Shown here: positions 11,500 through 23,007 of the stretch, piece by piece
Position numbering within the stretch: the first letter of the stretch is position 1
Layout: each line of letters opens with the position of its first letter
Origin: Parus major
Taxonomy: Eukaryota > Chordata > Aves > Passeriformes > Paridae
NCBI RefSeq assembly: GCF_001522545.3
Contig: NC_031771.1
Location: forward strand, 28,305,266 to 28,369,265
Reading direction: 5' to 3'
Length of the DNA stretch: 64,000 nucleotides
Made by a program: the position numbers and the translations under genes
The notes under the pieces: generated by a model
The model's database searches: none
Told to the model about the DNA's origin: nothing
Seen by the model: the letters and a program-made list of their open reading frames with translations, nothing else

Positions 11500-13055
11500 G
11501 ATCTGTAAATGATGTATACACATTTTTCAGTGCTTGATCATTTCTAGAGGATTTTATGGTTACTTGACTCCTAAGTTTCACTGACCTCAAGTGAGCTACA
11601 ACCTGTAATTAACAGGTACCATCCCCTGTGCAAGGATCTTATACAGAAAAAATATAAATATCCAGATCATTCCTCCCATTCCTATTAACAAAAAACAAAA
11701 CAGGAAAGAAAGCCAAAAGAACATTACACAAAAAATAGAATAATAAAATTTCAAATATCATTATATGAAAGTTTAAATTAAATTGGGCAACTCAGCAACA
11801 TGCCTCAGTACTGGACCTCCAGTGGCATATCTGGGACATGAAGAATCTGAGCAAAATTAGTACCTACTAGCACTGGTGGCTTTAAACTTCTTTTCATTCA
11901 CTTTTCTACTTATCTTTACAAAAAGTAAAAGGAAATAAAGAACTATGCCTCAAAATTATATTTCTTCTTACTCATCACTAGGCTTCTATTCAGTACATGT
12001 CTACAAATCTTGGAGAAATCAAGGGAGAGGAATGAAGTGACATAAGAAGTGATGGAGCCTCTTTATTGCACATATATAACACTGAATAGTGAAACTAGAA
12101 ACAGATTATAAAGACCCCCCAAAACTCTCTATTTACAAAAGAAAAATATTTTTTAAGTTTATATCTGATACTGGACTTGCCAAAGGAATGCTGGTTACCT
12201 TTAAGTTGCATTTTCTTTCTTCACTTGTAATTTTTAAGGTGCTGCCTAATGATATGTTTATCCAGAGGAGAAAATATTTGATGGCTATATTTGGTAAAGA
12301 ACATGGGCAATAAATACTGTATAAAGCGTACAGATATTTTAGGTAAGCAAAAGAATAGACTTCTTAAGAACCATAGAGGACAATTAATGACAAAAACAAC
12401 AACAAAAATTACCAGTTCTGTAGATATGAATAAACTTGATTTTTATTTTCTGCTCAGGAATTGTGTATATACATAGTCTGCCAGCCAGGATCATGGGACA
12501 ATTCATTCCAAATATTAGCAATCCAAATAAAGCAGGGGATTTTTATTATTTTTTAGGTTTACAATTTTCCTGAGAAAATTGCAGAATTTCCTATCCTACC
12601 AGCTATGTATAACAATACTGTATAGAACAGCATGAAGTCATTCAGTCTTTCCCCTCTGTGTATAATTTTTCCCACCATTTTGAGAAACATCTGCATTAGT
12701 GGCATTAAAAACATACTTTTGTAAAATTGTCTCTTCATTCTGTTTCCACTTTTTTAATAATATCAAAAGCAAGGGAATTGTAGAAAATATCTTTAGCCTT
12801 AAGGCTGGAGCACTGATAAAACTGATGTGTATGAAAACCTTTGAGACTCTTGTCATTTATTTCAGCAGACTCTGTTTAAAGCACTGTATCCAGAAGGATC
12901 TGTGTACCTCTGAGTGACAATCCTTGTCACAACAAGGTTACAGCAGATAACTGCCTGCAATTCTCATTTGCAATGAGTAAGAGAGGGAAGATTAGTCATT
13001 TGGACTTTTTCCATCCATCTTTACAGAAGGTACTAATGGCAAGAACGGTTATCAT
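11500..13055. other. Non-coding stretch, no gene seen
   Basis: A+T-rich DNA with chance frames up to 74 codons. There is a small perfect inverted repeat, GTGACAA-TCC-TTGTCAC, at about 12915-12931. Nothing else stands out. Confidence 0.5.
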
Positions 13056-13059
13056 GAAC

Positions 13060-13500
13060 ATACAAAACCCCCATACATTATTGCAGCTGCACAAATTAAG
13101 ATCGGTGTTAAATTCCCTTGCATTTCCACTGTGAGATAATCAGTCTCAATAAAAATAATCTTCATGTAGCTACATTGTAGGAAAGGACATTTTTTCAATA
13201 GCTAATTGAAATTTAATTCTTAATTATGATGAGAATATCTTGTAATTAATTTCATGGAAAACAAGCTGGTTTTGAGCAGGGGAGCTAATGGAGCTGCATT
13301 TCCAACAGATTTGTGACTTGTAATTTTCCTCTCATTTAAAGGAAATAAATATCTCAGGTCACCTTCTGATGCCAATTGTCACCTTTTCTCAGCTTCATCC
13401 CAGGATCCTCTGCTTCCTTTCCTGTTCCTTATTTATCTTTCTCTGAGCTGTGCTGAGATTGGGTTAGAATTATTCACAGTGGGTAGGCATGAGGCTCTTA
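13060..13500. promoter_or_regulatory. Candidate enhancer-like block, TAAT-rich
   Basis: Unique-looking DNA with a dense run of homeodomain-type cores: ACAAATTAAG, GCTAATTGAAATTTAATTC, TTAATTATGATG, TTGTAATTAATTTC, CTTGTAATTTTCC and GAGCTAATGG, all within about 240 bases. It also has CAGCTG at about 13085 and AGGTCACC near 13360. TAAT words are common in A+T-rich DNA, so the call rests on clustering and on the lack of repeat or coding content. The regulatory role is inference. Confidence 0.25.
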
Positions 13501-14163
13501 ATCAGCTGGCTGATATCTGAATGAAAAGAACTTTTTTTTTATTTTCTGTCTCTCAGGAGATCAGGAACAGAATCCTGATGAGACCTCACCCTTTTTGTCA
13601 GATTTGATAGAGACTGGTTAATATATATAAAAATATATTATAAAAGGACAGGCAACCGATCACAGAAAGTGGAAGAGAATTCTCACTTTCACCCTTTCCA
13701 CCCCAAACCCAGAGAATGAACATCAATCACAAAATTCCTCTCTGTGTTGGCTCACAGTGACTTAGATTGGGGGAACAAACACTGTGCTAGTCAAGCAGGC
13801 TGCAAAGCTGTTGCAATGTCAATGCCCTTCAGCACAGTAATATTTTAGCTGACATGTATGACAGTTGCATGCACACTGCTGTATCTCCAAAGCTAAGATT
13901 GGGAAATTTGATTTGTACTGGAACATGGGGAGCATTTTTTCTTTGAAACTGGACTCTATAAAGAGCAGTGTAGAGTTATTATGGTGAGCAGCTATCAAAT
14001 TGCTATCAAATACAGGACTCCATCTACAACCCAAGCAACTAAGCAAGGGCTGATCACCCTCCAGCAGAGTCTTCCTCACAGTTTAACATATGGGTCTCTT
14101 ACCAAGAATTTGTTAGTACAGAGAAAATCCTAGAAATTTCCATTTTCCTCTTTTATTCTTTAA

Positions 14164-14243
14164 TAAAGGAAATACCAAAAATATTTTCTTTTTCTGTTCA
14201 CAGTGCTTTGGTGTTCCTGGGAAAGGCATACACACTACAGAGA
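14164..14243. repeat. 80-bp exact direct repeat, copy 1
   Basis: Identical, base for base, to 14308-14387. The two copies start 144 bases apart with a 64-base unique spacer, so this is a 144-bp tandem duplication with an incomplete second unit. It contains TTCACAGTGCTTTGGTG. Perfect identity points to a recent event or an assembly artefact. Confidence 0.95.
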
Positions 14244-14307
14244 GTTTAAAATACTTTCTACCCCTTTGTATGGCCACTACAATGTAAAGTTAATCCAATG
14301 TCCACTT

Positions 14308-14387
14308 TAAAGGAAATACCAAAAATATTTTCTTTTTCTGTTCACAGTGCTTTGGTGTTCCTGGGAAAGGCATACACACTACAGAGA
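14308..14387. repeat. 80-bp exact direct repeat, copy 2
   Basis: Second copy of 14164-14243 with no differences. Sequence identity stops abruptly after ACAGAGA at both copies. Confidence 0.95.
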
Positions 14388-14399
14388 AGCTACATTTTT

Positions 14400-15285
14400 C
14401 GTGCAGTGTAGATTACAAGTTCAGACAGTAAAATGCCAACTATCTTCTCAAAAATGGTTAGAAAGGGATAATTTTGGTTCCTCTTGGTGTATCTTCCTGT
14501 GTTTTGGAAATCCTCCTTCTTTAAAAGGCTAATCTTGGAATTCAGGGCAGTAATCAAGATGACCTTTTGGTAAAGGAGAGTATTAGCATCTGAACTTCAG
14601 CCACACAAATACATAAATACATTGCTTTACAGTTTTGAAGCTCGTCTATGAACCTCCCAAGACAGAAAGTTAAGAAACCCATCATAAATATCACAGATAA
14701 TTTTAAATCAAACCTAAAGAGCTGTAGCTTCAATCAAACAGCAATTGAAGCATAATGACTCAGACTGGTTTTATCTCACAGCAATAAATAATAAAAATCC
14801 CAATGTAAAAGGGAGATGGCTATTTTTGAGGATCTTAATCTAATGCTTGGGTAGTGACATGGTAATGTCCCTTCCCTGCCACATTCATGTCCCCCCCCTT
14901 GTCACAGACATTCTGTAGGACCTTATATGGATAATAAACTAGTCTAAACATATCTTTAGTGTTTCTCTGTTTTAAATGAATAATGCAAACACAAGTCTAT
15001 TAAAAATGACTGGTGTACTTAGAGACCAGGAGTGAGATCTCTGCCATGTGCAGAGATGGAATAATCAAAGATATATGAACATTTTACCTCTTTTGAGTCT
15101 TTCCTGTCAAAGTGGTGACTGTCACTTGGATGCCATTAGTTTTGGTGGGAGGTGACTGACAGGTGAACAAGGTGACATATTCAGGTAGGCAGCTAGAAAA
15201 AGTAATCCACCTGAGAGGTAAAAGTGTCTGGCCTAATGTGTTACTGCAGATATTAAAAAATAATATTGGCAATTATTTCCCTTTA
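14400..15285. other. Non-coding stretch, no gene seen
   Basis: A+T-rich DNA with a short C run at about 14892. No repeat family or exon recognised. Confidence 0.55.
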
Positions 15286-15289
15286 TTCC

Positions 15290-15730
15290 TGGAGGTGGGA
15301 GGAAAGAACAAGCAGGGAGAAGGACCAATCCACCTATTACTGTTGGCAAGCACCCAGATTCCATATTTGCACTGAGCAGTCTCACCTGGGATCCCTGCCC
15401 ACTGCCCATAGGCCCTGGGAATCATCTGAGCTCAGGACTGCTACACCTTCCCTTTCTGAGACACGTGAAGATGTGCTTGGCTTTAGCTCTGTCATTTTCC
15501 TGCATGGACTTTGGGCCTGCCATTTACTTTTGTCTTCTGTGCTGCTCCTGGCCTGAGGTTGTCAATGAACGTGTCTTTTGGCACTCAACTTGGATGCTGC
15601 ATTCCCTGGTGAGTGAAAGTCCAGCCTGTGCCAAGGTTGCCCTCAGCACCCAGCTCTTCAACCCCAGCCCCACAGAGCAGCCCTGGTCCCTCCTGTGTAT
15701 GCTGAACAGGTTTTACAGGAGGTAGAGAGT
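15290..15730. other. GC-richer block of unknown origin
   Basis: This stretch is clearly richer in G+C than its surroundings and has open frames of 86 and 96 codons in overlapping registers, including runs like CCCCAGCCCCACAGAGCAGC. The open frames follow from the low A+T content and overlap each other, and none resembles a known domain. The block may be a decayed retroelement or LTR that I cannot name. Its edges are gradual. Confidence 0.4.
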
Positions 15731-15734
15731 ACAA

Positions 15735-16490
15735 GCTTCTTTATTGAAGATTTCACCATCACTGCTCTTAAGGAATCCTTGTAGAAAATCTTTTCTGTTT
15801 GACTTTTTCTGTAAGAATCAAATTCCTTAATTTCTAGGCACTAATTTCCAAGTTGGTTACTTTGTTGCTTTTTTTTTGTTTTTGGTCTTTATTGTGGGAA
15901 TCTTAAATGGTGACTGTATACAATGCTAAAATAGCAATTATAAAAATATGTGTCATATTCTTCACTTCCGAAGACCTTAAAGAACTTTAAAAGTCCTGAT
16001 AATTTTATGCAAATGAGTCTCCTACCACTTTCAAACTGCTGGGGTAGTTCTCCAACAAAACTGCTTTAAATAACGCTAATGGTAACTTTACCAGCTGCAC
16101 CTAGGCTTTTTTAATGCCTATTTTACAGTTGTCACTAATGTGTTTCAGTGTTGATTTCATCAGTAATGTATCAAAGCAAAGTTTTCAGGGAATAGCTTGT
16201 AGAGTAAACCAAATAACACTTATTTTCTTTGTGTCTCTCAGATTTTAAGAAACTTTTTCAGTATCCTAGAAAGTGTAATACTAAGTAAAAACTGATAAAT
16301 GTGTTCATGCATCTTTATACTGAGAAAGTGCATTATACTCTCTTTCAGCAATCAAGTCTTCTATAGAGCTAATTTATTGAACTGTCTACAAATCAACAAG
16401 TTTTTCTGTCTCTTGGCCTGTAAAAACATTAAAGGATCCAATTTCAGAGCAGACAGCAACTTCACAGATCTCATTTTGACTCAGTGAAAC
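15735..16490. other. Non-coding stretch, no gene seen
   Basis: A+T-rich DNA with T-rich patches near 15870. Nothing recognised. Confidence 0.6.
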
Positions 16491-16493
16491 AGA

Positions 16494-17085
16494 CGGTTCC
16501 CTAAGGCATGGTATTGGGGCCAGTCCTGTTTAATATCTTTACTGAGAATTGGAATGAGGAGGTTGAGTGCCCCTCAGTCAGTTTGCAGGTGACAAGTTGA
16601 GTAGGAGTGCTGACCTGCTGGAGGGCAGGAAGACTCCACAGAGGAATTTGGACAAGCTGTATTGAGGGGCCTAGGCCAATTGTATGAGCTTCTGTCAGGT
16701 GAAGTGCCTGTCAGATCCTGCACTTGGGTCACAAGAGCCACTACAGGCTGGGGTCAGAGTGGCTGGAAAGCTGCAGAGCTGAAAAGAACCCAGGGGTGCT
16801 GCTCATCAGCAGCTGAACATGAGCCAGCAGTGGCCAAGAAGGCCAACAGCATCCTGGCCTGTACCATCAATGGTGTGGCCAGCAGGGCCAGGGCAGTGAC
16901 TGTGCCTCTGTACTGGGCACTGCTGAAGCTGAACCTCAAATCCTGTGCTCAGTTTTTGGGTCCCTCAATACAAGGAAGACATTGAGGAGCTGGAGTGTGT
17001 CCAAAGAAGGGCAACACAGCTGGGGAAGGGTCTGGAGCACAAATCTTATGAGAAGGAGCTGAGGGAGCTTGGAAGTGTTCAGACA
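16494..17085 (+). mobile_element. CR1 LINE fragment, truncated at both ends
   Basis: This piece covers the later part of CR1 ORF2. It begins at GGTATTGGGGCCAGTCCTG, the reverse transcriptase LGPVLF region, and runs through the catalytic loop at 16582-16593. The family has the residues FADD there, but this copy reads FAGD. It continues through ILACTINGVASRAR and ends around GAGCTGAGGGAGCTTGG. A single-base expansion in CAGTTTTTGGG at about 16959 shifts the frame, so the later residues (YKEDIEELECVQRRATQ) lie in another register. No CR1 3' end follows. It is clearly inactive and comes from a different CR1 subfamily than the copy at 8.3 kb. The frames of 107 and 81 codons here belong to it. Confidence 0.92.
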
Positions 17086-17089
17086 TTTC

Positions 17090-19510
17090 CTGAAGTTTGG
17101 AACATGAGGAAGCCCAGGAAGACAAAAAGGCTGGTTCCATGCTGGCTCATGTCATCCCCAGTAATTGAAGGTCCTTATGTCCATGCCTAAGTTGATGCAA
17201 AGATTTACCCACATCCTCACAAATCAGGCCATGAAACTGTTCTCCAGAATTGACTTGATTTGTTTTTCCCCTCTGAGGCTTCAGATTACAAAATCTCAAA
17301 ATTAAATCCTTTAAAAAGATTAATTTGAACAAAACCATAGAGCTTTAGGTGGGGATGGATGGATTTTTCTCCCCACGCAATTATAGTGTAAGTAAGAGGC
17401 AGAACTCTTCCAAGTTGCCTGTGAGGAAATTGCCTTTGGGCTGAGATCAAGCTGAGAATAACTTTGGAGACAGCAAAGGTCAAACTGAAACCACAGGTTA
17501 TACTGTGAAATGATTTTATTTAGCATGTTTTGTTACATGGTGTGTGCTGTTGGAGACACTGATGTCTAAAGTGTCGGTTTTGTTACACTTGGGAGGTGCA
17601 AATGGAGAGGAACATTTCACAAAGGCCATAAATCACATTTTTCATCATATTTTCCTTATGTATTTTATTCTCTAGATATACCCATACATAGCAGGGTAAA
17701 TTTAAAAATTTCATTTTTATGCCAAAATAGCCATCCGTAGCTATCCACTGGTGAATCCATACTAGTAATTGTAATAGAATTGGGACAGTAATTGTGTGCA
17801 GAGTTTTTGATGTTTAAAAGGATGGATAGGCACAATTTAACTACCTACATGACACAAGAGGCATTCTGCTTCAAATAAATCATGAAAATTGTAATAAGAT
17901 TGTGCACGCTTTGCACTGAAAGATACTGAAGAAAATTTTCTAAAGAAATATTGGATATAGTCTTGTACATGAGTCCAAGGGATAGAGCTATAGAGATTAA
18001 TTCATCAGACTCCCATGCAGAATAGTAATTCCTAAAAAATATTAAGAAAGCTACCTAGATCATGACTTGAAATTAGTCTGAAAATCATATTTTCAGCAAA
18101 AATTATATTAACCAAAACCAGGTAAATTCACAACTGTGGGTGTAGCAGAAAATGTAGGAGATAATGTGAATCCTGTTAGAGAACTGCTTAAACCTCCCCA
18201 GCTCTGACTCAACCAGGCAGCAATTAGGATGTGTAGCAAAGAGGATATGTAAATTGTGCACTCTTGTCTGCTGAAGTGGTAATCATATTCCAGCTGGGTG
18301 CAGATGAAGTGCAGAGTCATGTTTCAAGTTCCAAGGGGAAAAAAAATAAATAGTTTAAAACATTTCCTTAGTTTCCTTTTAGCATATACTTTTGTCATAG
18401 CTTTCTGCTAGTCTTGTGTATCTCATTCTTAGTTGGTCCATACATTATATATGAAGCCTGGGTGTTTACCAGGAGGCTTTGAATTCCAGAGGGCAATAGT
18501 GTCTAAATGTGAAATTATTTAGGCTACTTTTTTTAATGGTACACTCTCTTGAGGACTTTGTCAAGATAAGACTTGAATATAGCTCCCACCTCTATCATGC
18601 CCTATGAAATTTACTCCAAATTACATACATTCTCCAAAGAATTCAGCCCAAAGACACAGCAAGAATTATTTCAATTTCAGCTGCATCTACTAAGAAATGT
18701 AGCTGGTCTATCTGTAAAAAATGTTCATAGATTTTGGCTTGGGATCAAGTTTAACTTTTAGAATAGGTTGGCATATTTTTTCCATGTAGTGTTCAACTCT
18801 GATATTTGCTCCATTTTGCATTAACTTGGATCAATGAAATATATGTTTTGGGCAACAGCATACTGGAGGTGGAGTAATTTGCCTGGAAGGTGGCCAACCT
18901 TTACAAAAGACCTTTATCTTTCTACATTTTCACTGGTGGGTGCTGTTGCAAAATTTTGTGTGAACAGCCTACATATTACTTTTCCTCTTGGTTCTGGGAA
19001 ATGTCTAATAATAAAGCCTACATGAGGTCTGTCTCATAATTATAGCTGTCACCACAGTCTTCCCTATTCCCTGGATATTTTAGATCATTATCTGCAAAGC
19101 TAAAAGTATCTTAAAGGCTCAAAGCTACTGAAGTGAAAGCACTTAGTACCTACCAAATACCAAGGTTTTTGAAGTTAAAAAAAAAAGCAAATCTCTAGGT
19201 AAAGGCAACAAAATAACTGAATCATAGAAGAACATAACATCATATTTCTCTGAGCACTAAGAAAGGGTGATAAGCAGCTGATACTTCCAGTTAAAAATAA
19301 CTTTTAAAAAATCATATATCTTAGGAAATGAAATTATTATATGGAAGTCCTGGAAATTTTGACTCAGAAATTTTTGACTTGTATATTTTTTTAAATTCTT
19401 AGTAGAAATAGAGTTATATTTCAGATGAAAATAGTTTTTCAATCATTACTACTAGTTGTTTTATGTTGGTAGTGATGCAAACATATAGCAAATAAAAATA
19501 TCTGCCACAG
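17090..19510. other. Non-coding stretch, no gene seen
   Basis: A+T-rich DNA. The short frames at 17.1-17.5, 18.1 and 18.6-19.0 kb show no domain or splice support. No further repeat recognised. Confidence 0.55.
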
Positions 19511-19521
19511 AAATAAGTCAG

Positions 19522-19671
19522 AATCACACAGAATGACTAGGTTGGAAGAGACCTTCAAGATCATCGAGTCCTACCCAGCCTAATATCTCAACTAAACCAT
19601 GGCACCAAGTGCAACATCCAGTCTTTTTTTAAACACATCCAGGGATGGTGACTCCACCACCTCCCCAGACA
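19522..19671 (-). mobile_element. Short CR1 LINE 3' tail
   Basis: Read on the minus strand this is the very end of CR1: GAGGTGGTGGAGTCACCATC encodes the last part of ORF2, followed by a terminal stop, then GATGATCTTGAAGGTCTCTT and CATTCTGTGTGATTCT at the 3' end. On the plus strand it starts at AATCACACAGAATGAC. It is extremely 5'-truncated (about 150 bases). The 7-mer AAGTCAG occurs at 19515-19521 and again at 19672-19678, directly flanking the element, and may be a target-site duplication. Confidence 0.9.
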
Positions 19672-19679
19672 AAGTCAGC

Positions 19680-21480
19680 AGAAATGTGGATAAACAGAGA
19701 TGACTGGGAAGAGTTTTCTACAATCCAATTTGGGTTTTTTATTAGATATTATATTCTTATAGATATGATAGAAATACTACGTATTTATATCAAAGTATAA
19801 ATAATCTTTGTATTTATATCAAGAAAATGTCCCCTTTGCGGTGGTTTTACCTAAGTGTCTTTGCTAACTCAGGCCAGACTGAATATTACTTCCTATAACT
19901 TTTAGCATCTGCTCTTGTCTAATCTCCTCTAAACCAAATCACTTAGAGCTGAATAGATGATTTATGTGCACCTTCATTTCATTCTAATATGTAGCATATT
20001 TTTATCAGACACTCTCTCCTTCTTTAGCCACAGACTTTGGAGCTAATTGCAAGTCAGTGCCTTCCGGACTAGGGGAGGGTACCTATTTGTCAGAACCCTG
20101 GAGAGCAGTGAGCTGGGCTGATGGGCAATGACATTGTGCCAGAAAAATGCACTTGCACTGGGAGCATGGGAAGCCTGTTGGGAGCTTGGCAGTGCATCAC
20201 TGGTATTTTGTGGGGGCTGATGCTCTTCTGTGCTGGGTGGGAGCATAAAATGTAAACCTTCTCTAGGTGCAAACCTTCTATGCTATATGAGTTTAGACAA
20301 GTTTCAGTGAATCACTGCTAGCCCTACAATTTCCATATGAATATAGGCCAGAATGTTTAGGTATCAATAGATAGGGAAAGTTATGTGCTTAGAATAGACA
20401 CTGCAATAAATCTGTTGAAACACCTTGTGGCCATTTAATTAATTATCCAGTATCTAGGAATAGCTAGAGTATCCTATGATTAAAAGGGGAAAGGGAGGTG
20501 AGGTTGGTAATAAAATAGAAAAACATTTAACAGCTTCCTCTTGTATCCTCTCAAGCTAATGACAAATCTTCTAGCTTGTGTACAGAGTTAGGTTTTTTTA
20601 AGCAAAAGAAAACAATAGAAATGTTCTTCAGATATTTTAGTAATTGTCAGCTATCATGTAAGGTAAAAACGTAGTAGCCAACAGAGATAATTTGCCATTT
20701 TAAAAGGATGCAGTGTTCCTTTAATTGTTAATAATAAAAATTCCTATAATTTTTAGGTTATGTCTTGTTATTTTTAAGCATTGCTAGAAGTATTTTATAA
20801 TTGTAGACTGAACTACTTCAGGCCCACCATGTCATTTAATAGGACCTCTCATTGATTCACCATTTTTATGGGTTTTTTAAGGAAACATATTGCAATTTGA
20901 GTGTACAAATCCTTTAATGTATGTAAAACTTGTAGACAGGGAAGATTTTTATATTTTAGCTCAATTCAGTATTAACCATGTTCATTTGAAAAGCAGATTT
21001 CATGGGCCACCAGGAATCTCCAAACACTTTAATGAAACCTGCTCATGCTGGATTAGCATTTTTCTTGGTGAGTATATATTGATATGAAAAATATTACCAC
21101 CATATGAAAGATCAATTGATGTGCACACATTTTATTACTAACAGGAAAGTATTGATGTAGTTATTTAAACTTGGGACAATAAAATAGATTTTATTAAGAA
21201 ACCAAGACAATTTGTGGCTTGGGATTTGTCTTAGTTATATTTATGCAATTCACTCCCAGAGTTTATTTATACAAACAATGACACAAGGAGGGAAATATAA
21301 GCTGAATAGGCATACTTAAGATGTTTGTGAAGCAAAAGCACAAATATAGTAGTCATTTCTGTTTATGGTTCCTTATGAGCAAACTATCACTTCTGTTTCA
21401 TAGTGTCTTTGGACAAATCATGCTTTCATTCTTTCTGGTTCCTTTTGCTGGATTTAAATTCTTATTTATAAAAGCTAAAA
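19680..21480. other. Non-coding stretch, no gene seen
   Basis: A+T-rich DNA, with a slightly GC-richer patch at about 20040-20260 that shows no coding or repeat identity. Confidence 0.55.
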
Positions 21481-21487
21481 TAAAAAT

Positions 21488-21546
21488 ATTTTAAATAATG
21501 AAAGTAATAAATTTTAAATTTAATTTTAAATAATGAAAGTAATAAA
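21488..21546. repeat. Short tandem duplication, 35-bp period
   Basis: The 24-base word ATTTTAAATAATGAAAGTAATAAA, shown here as ATTTTAAATAATGAAAG plus TAATAAA, occurs at 21488-21511 and again at 21523-21546, joined by an A/T-only linker. Confidence 0.85.
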
Positions 21547-21987
21547 CATTATTCAGGGCTTACCTGAAAAAAGAAATATATATATATAAACTGTTGCTTC
21601 CAATAGAGGTATGGTTAATCATTCTTCATTTCTGTGCCACCAAATCTGCACTGCAAGCTCTGTAAAAATACTTTCATCTATAATACAGTTTGAATGTTTG
21701 AACTGGGATTTTTACTGTACTTTCCTTGTCTAGTGGATATGCATTTCATATTCTATTTCACCTTGTTGCTAGGCTTCTCCTAACAAAGAATACATTTTCT
21801 GAAGTACACCACTTAAGAAGCATATTTTAAAAAACCTCCCTGGTCTTGTGAAAGTTGTAAAAAAGTCAATTAATTTCTTACTCCTTTGAAGACATAGTGG
21901 TATTCTTCACTATCACTAGTGGACATGAAATAAAAGCATGGATTCAAATCACAGCAGCAGAGGTTTCATCCGAAGAAGGCAGAAGTC

Positions 21988-21993
21988 TTTATT
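21988..21993 (-). terminator. AATAAA polyadenylation signal of the LTR
   Basis: TTTATT on the plus strand, AATAAA on the minus strand, 18 bases beyond the TATA-like box in the direction of transcription, as is typical for a compact LTR R region. Confidence 0.55.
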
Positions 21994-22010
21994 TTGGGGT
22001 TTTCAACCCC

Positions 22011-22079
22011 ATTTATAAGGTGTTCCTGTACAGGTTAACATGATTGGTAAAAGGAGCAACCCTTGTCTTGTCCCATTGG
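22011..22079 (-). promoter_or_regulatory. LTR promoter: TATA-like box and two CCAAT boxes
   Basis: On the minus strand CCAAT lies at 22075-22079 and 22043-22047, and TTATAAAT at about 22011-22018. Spacing and order suit an RNA polymerase II promoter in a retroviral LTR. Present-day activity is not shown. Confidence 0.5.
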
Positions 22080-22199
22080 TGGAACAAGAGGAAACACTAA
22101 AAACATCTGTACAACATTGTCTTGAGAACCAAAAACCTATTTAAAATAGTCCTTGAGGGAGAAAAATTCCCAAAAGACTTTCCCTTGGGAAACAGGTCA

Positions 22200-22930
22200 G
22201 CCACTGACAGACTTAAAACTCTCTCAGGCTCAGAAAATCATGTTCACTCTTCACAAGAAAATAAATAAAGTAATTTGTTTGTCTAAAATGTTTGACAATA
22301 CTAATTATTGCTTTAGTATTGACCTGAGGAAGAACATGACTGAGCATCCCTGAAAAAGGAGGCAGTGTTGCAGAGTATCTTCAGCTGCTGGGGGTCTTCT
22401 GGGTTTAAGCCAACAGTTTTTGGAAAATGTTCTTCCAGCTTCTAGGGAAAAAATAAACATAGATAACATTGAACTGTAATGTGCAGTATATGCAAAAAAT
22501 AATACCAAGAACTAAGAGGACATTGACTATGCTAACATTTTTTCCATCAGATCACAGGCATGAATTTGACAGGAGTGGCTTGCAAGGTGTGTTTTCCCAG
22601 ATTTTAGAGAACAGATGTGTGTAGCCTTAGGCATTCATATTTGACAACCTTCAAAGCTAAAGGAGTAAATGTGCATGAAAAAGAAACCACCTTTTTTCCA
22701 TTTCTTCCCACTTAGACACAGATCTTCCAGTTTGATAGACAGTAGGAGATGAGAAAGGTAGCATCTGCAATGTAGCTACTTGCACAGCTGGATTCTGTGG
22801 ACATCTCTTCACAGCTGCCAATCCTATCTTTCTTTCTTAACAACTACTTTTCTCTGAAAATACTCCTTTACTCTGGAAATACTTTTCTCTGACAATCCTC
22901 AAAAATAAAGAAAAGATTGTTCAATACTTT
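22200..22930. other. Non-coding stretch, no gene seen
   Basis: Short chance frames only. The sequence directly beyond the LTR shows no retroviral gag or pol similarity. Confidence 0.55.
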
Positions 22931-22932
22931 TC

Positions 22933-23007
22933 TTGCTGTTGTTACTGTTGTTTGTTGTTTTGTTTGTTTTTTGTTTTGTTTTTGGGTTGTTTTGGGGTTT
23001 TTTTGTA
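22933..23007. repeat. T/G-rich low-complexity tract
   Basis: Imperfect GTT, GTTT and GTTTTT units merging into TTTTGGGGTTTTTTT. Confidence 0.9.

Larger units (their letters stand above)
21939..22194 (-). mobile_element. Probable solo LTR of an avian endogenous retrovirus
   Basis: On the minus strand the order is that of an LTR. It starts TGTTTCCCAAGGGAAAG, has two CCAAT boxes (plus strand 22075-22079 and 22043-22047), a TATA-like TTATAAAT (about 22011-22018) and a polyadenylation signal AATAAA (21988-21993) followed by GACTTCTGCCTTCTTC. It ends near TTTGAATCCA. The layout fits U3, R and U5, and the AATAAAGACTTCTGCC join resembles avian ERV LTRs from memory. No internal retroviral sequence lies next to it, so it would be a solo LTR. 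The exact ends (TG...CA) are a best guess, and no target-site duplication was found at them. Confidence 0.6.

Noticed and set aside
16662..17190. 107- and 81-codon frames as possible host genes
   Set aside because: They are the two registers of one CR1 ORF2 fragment split by a single-base expansion.
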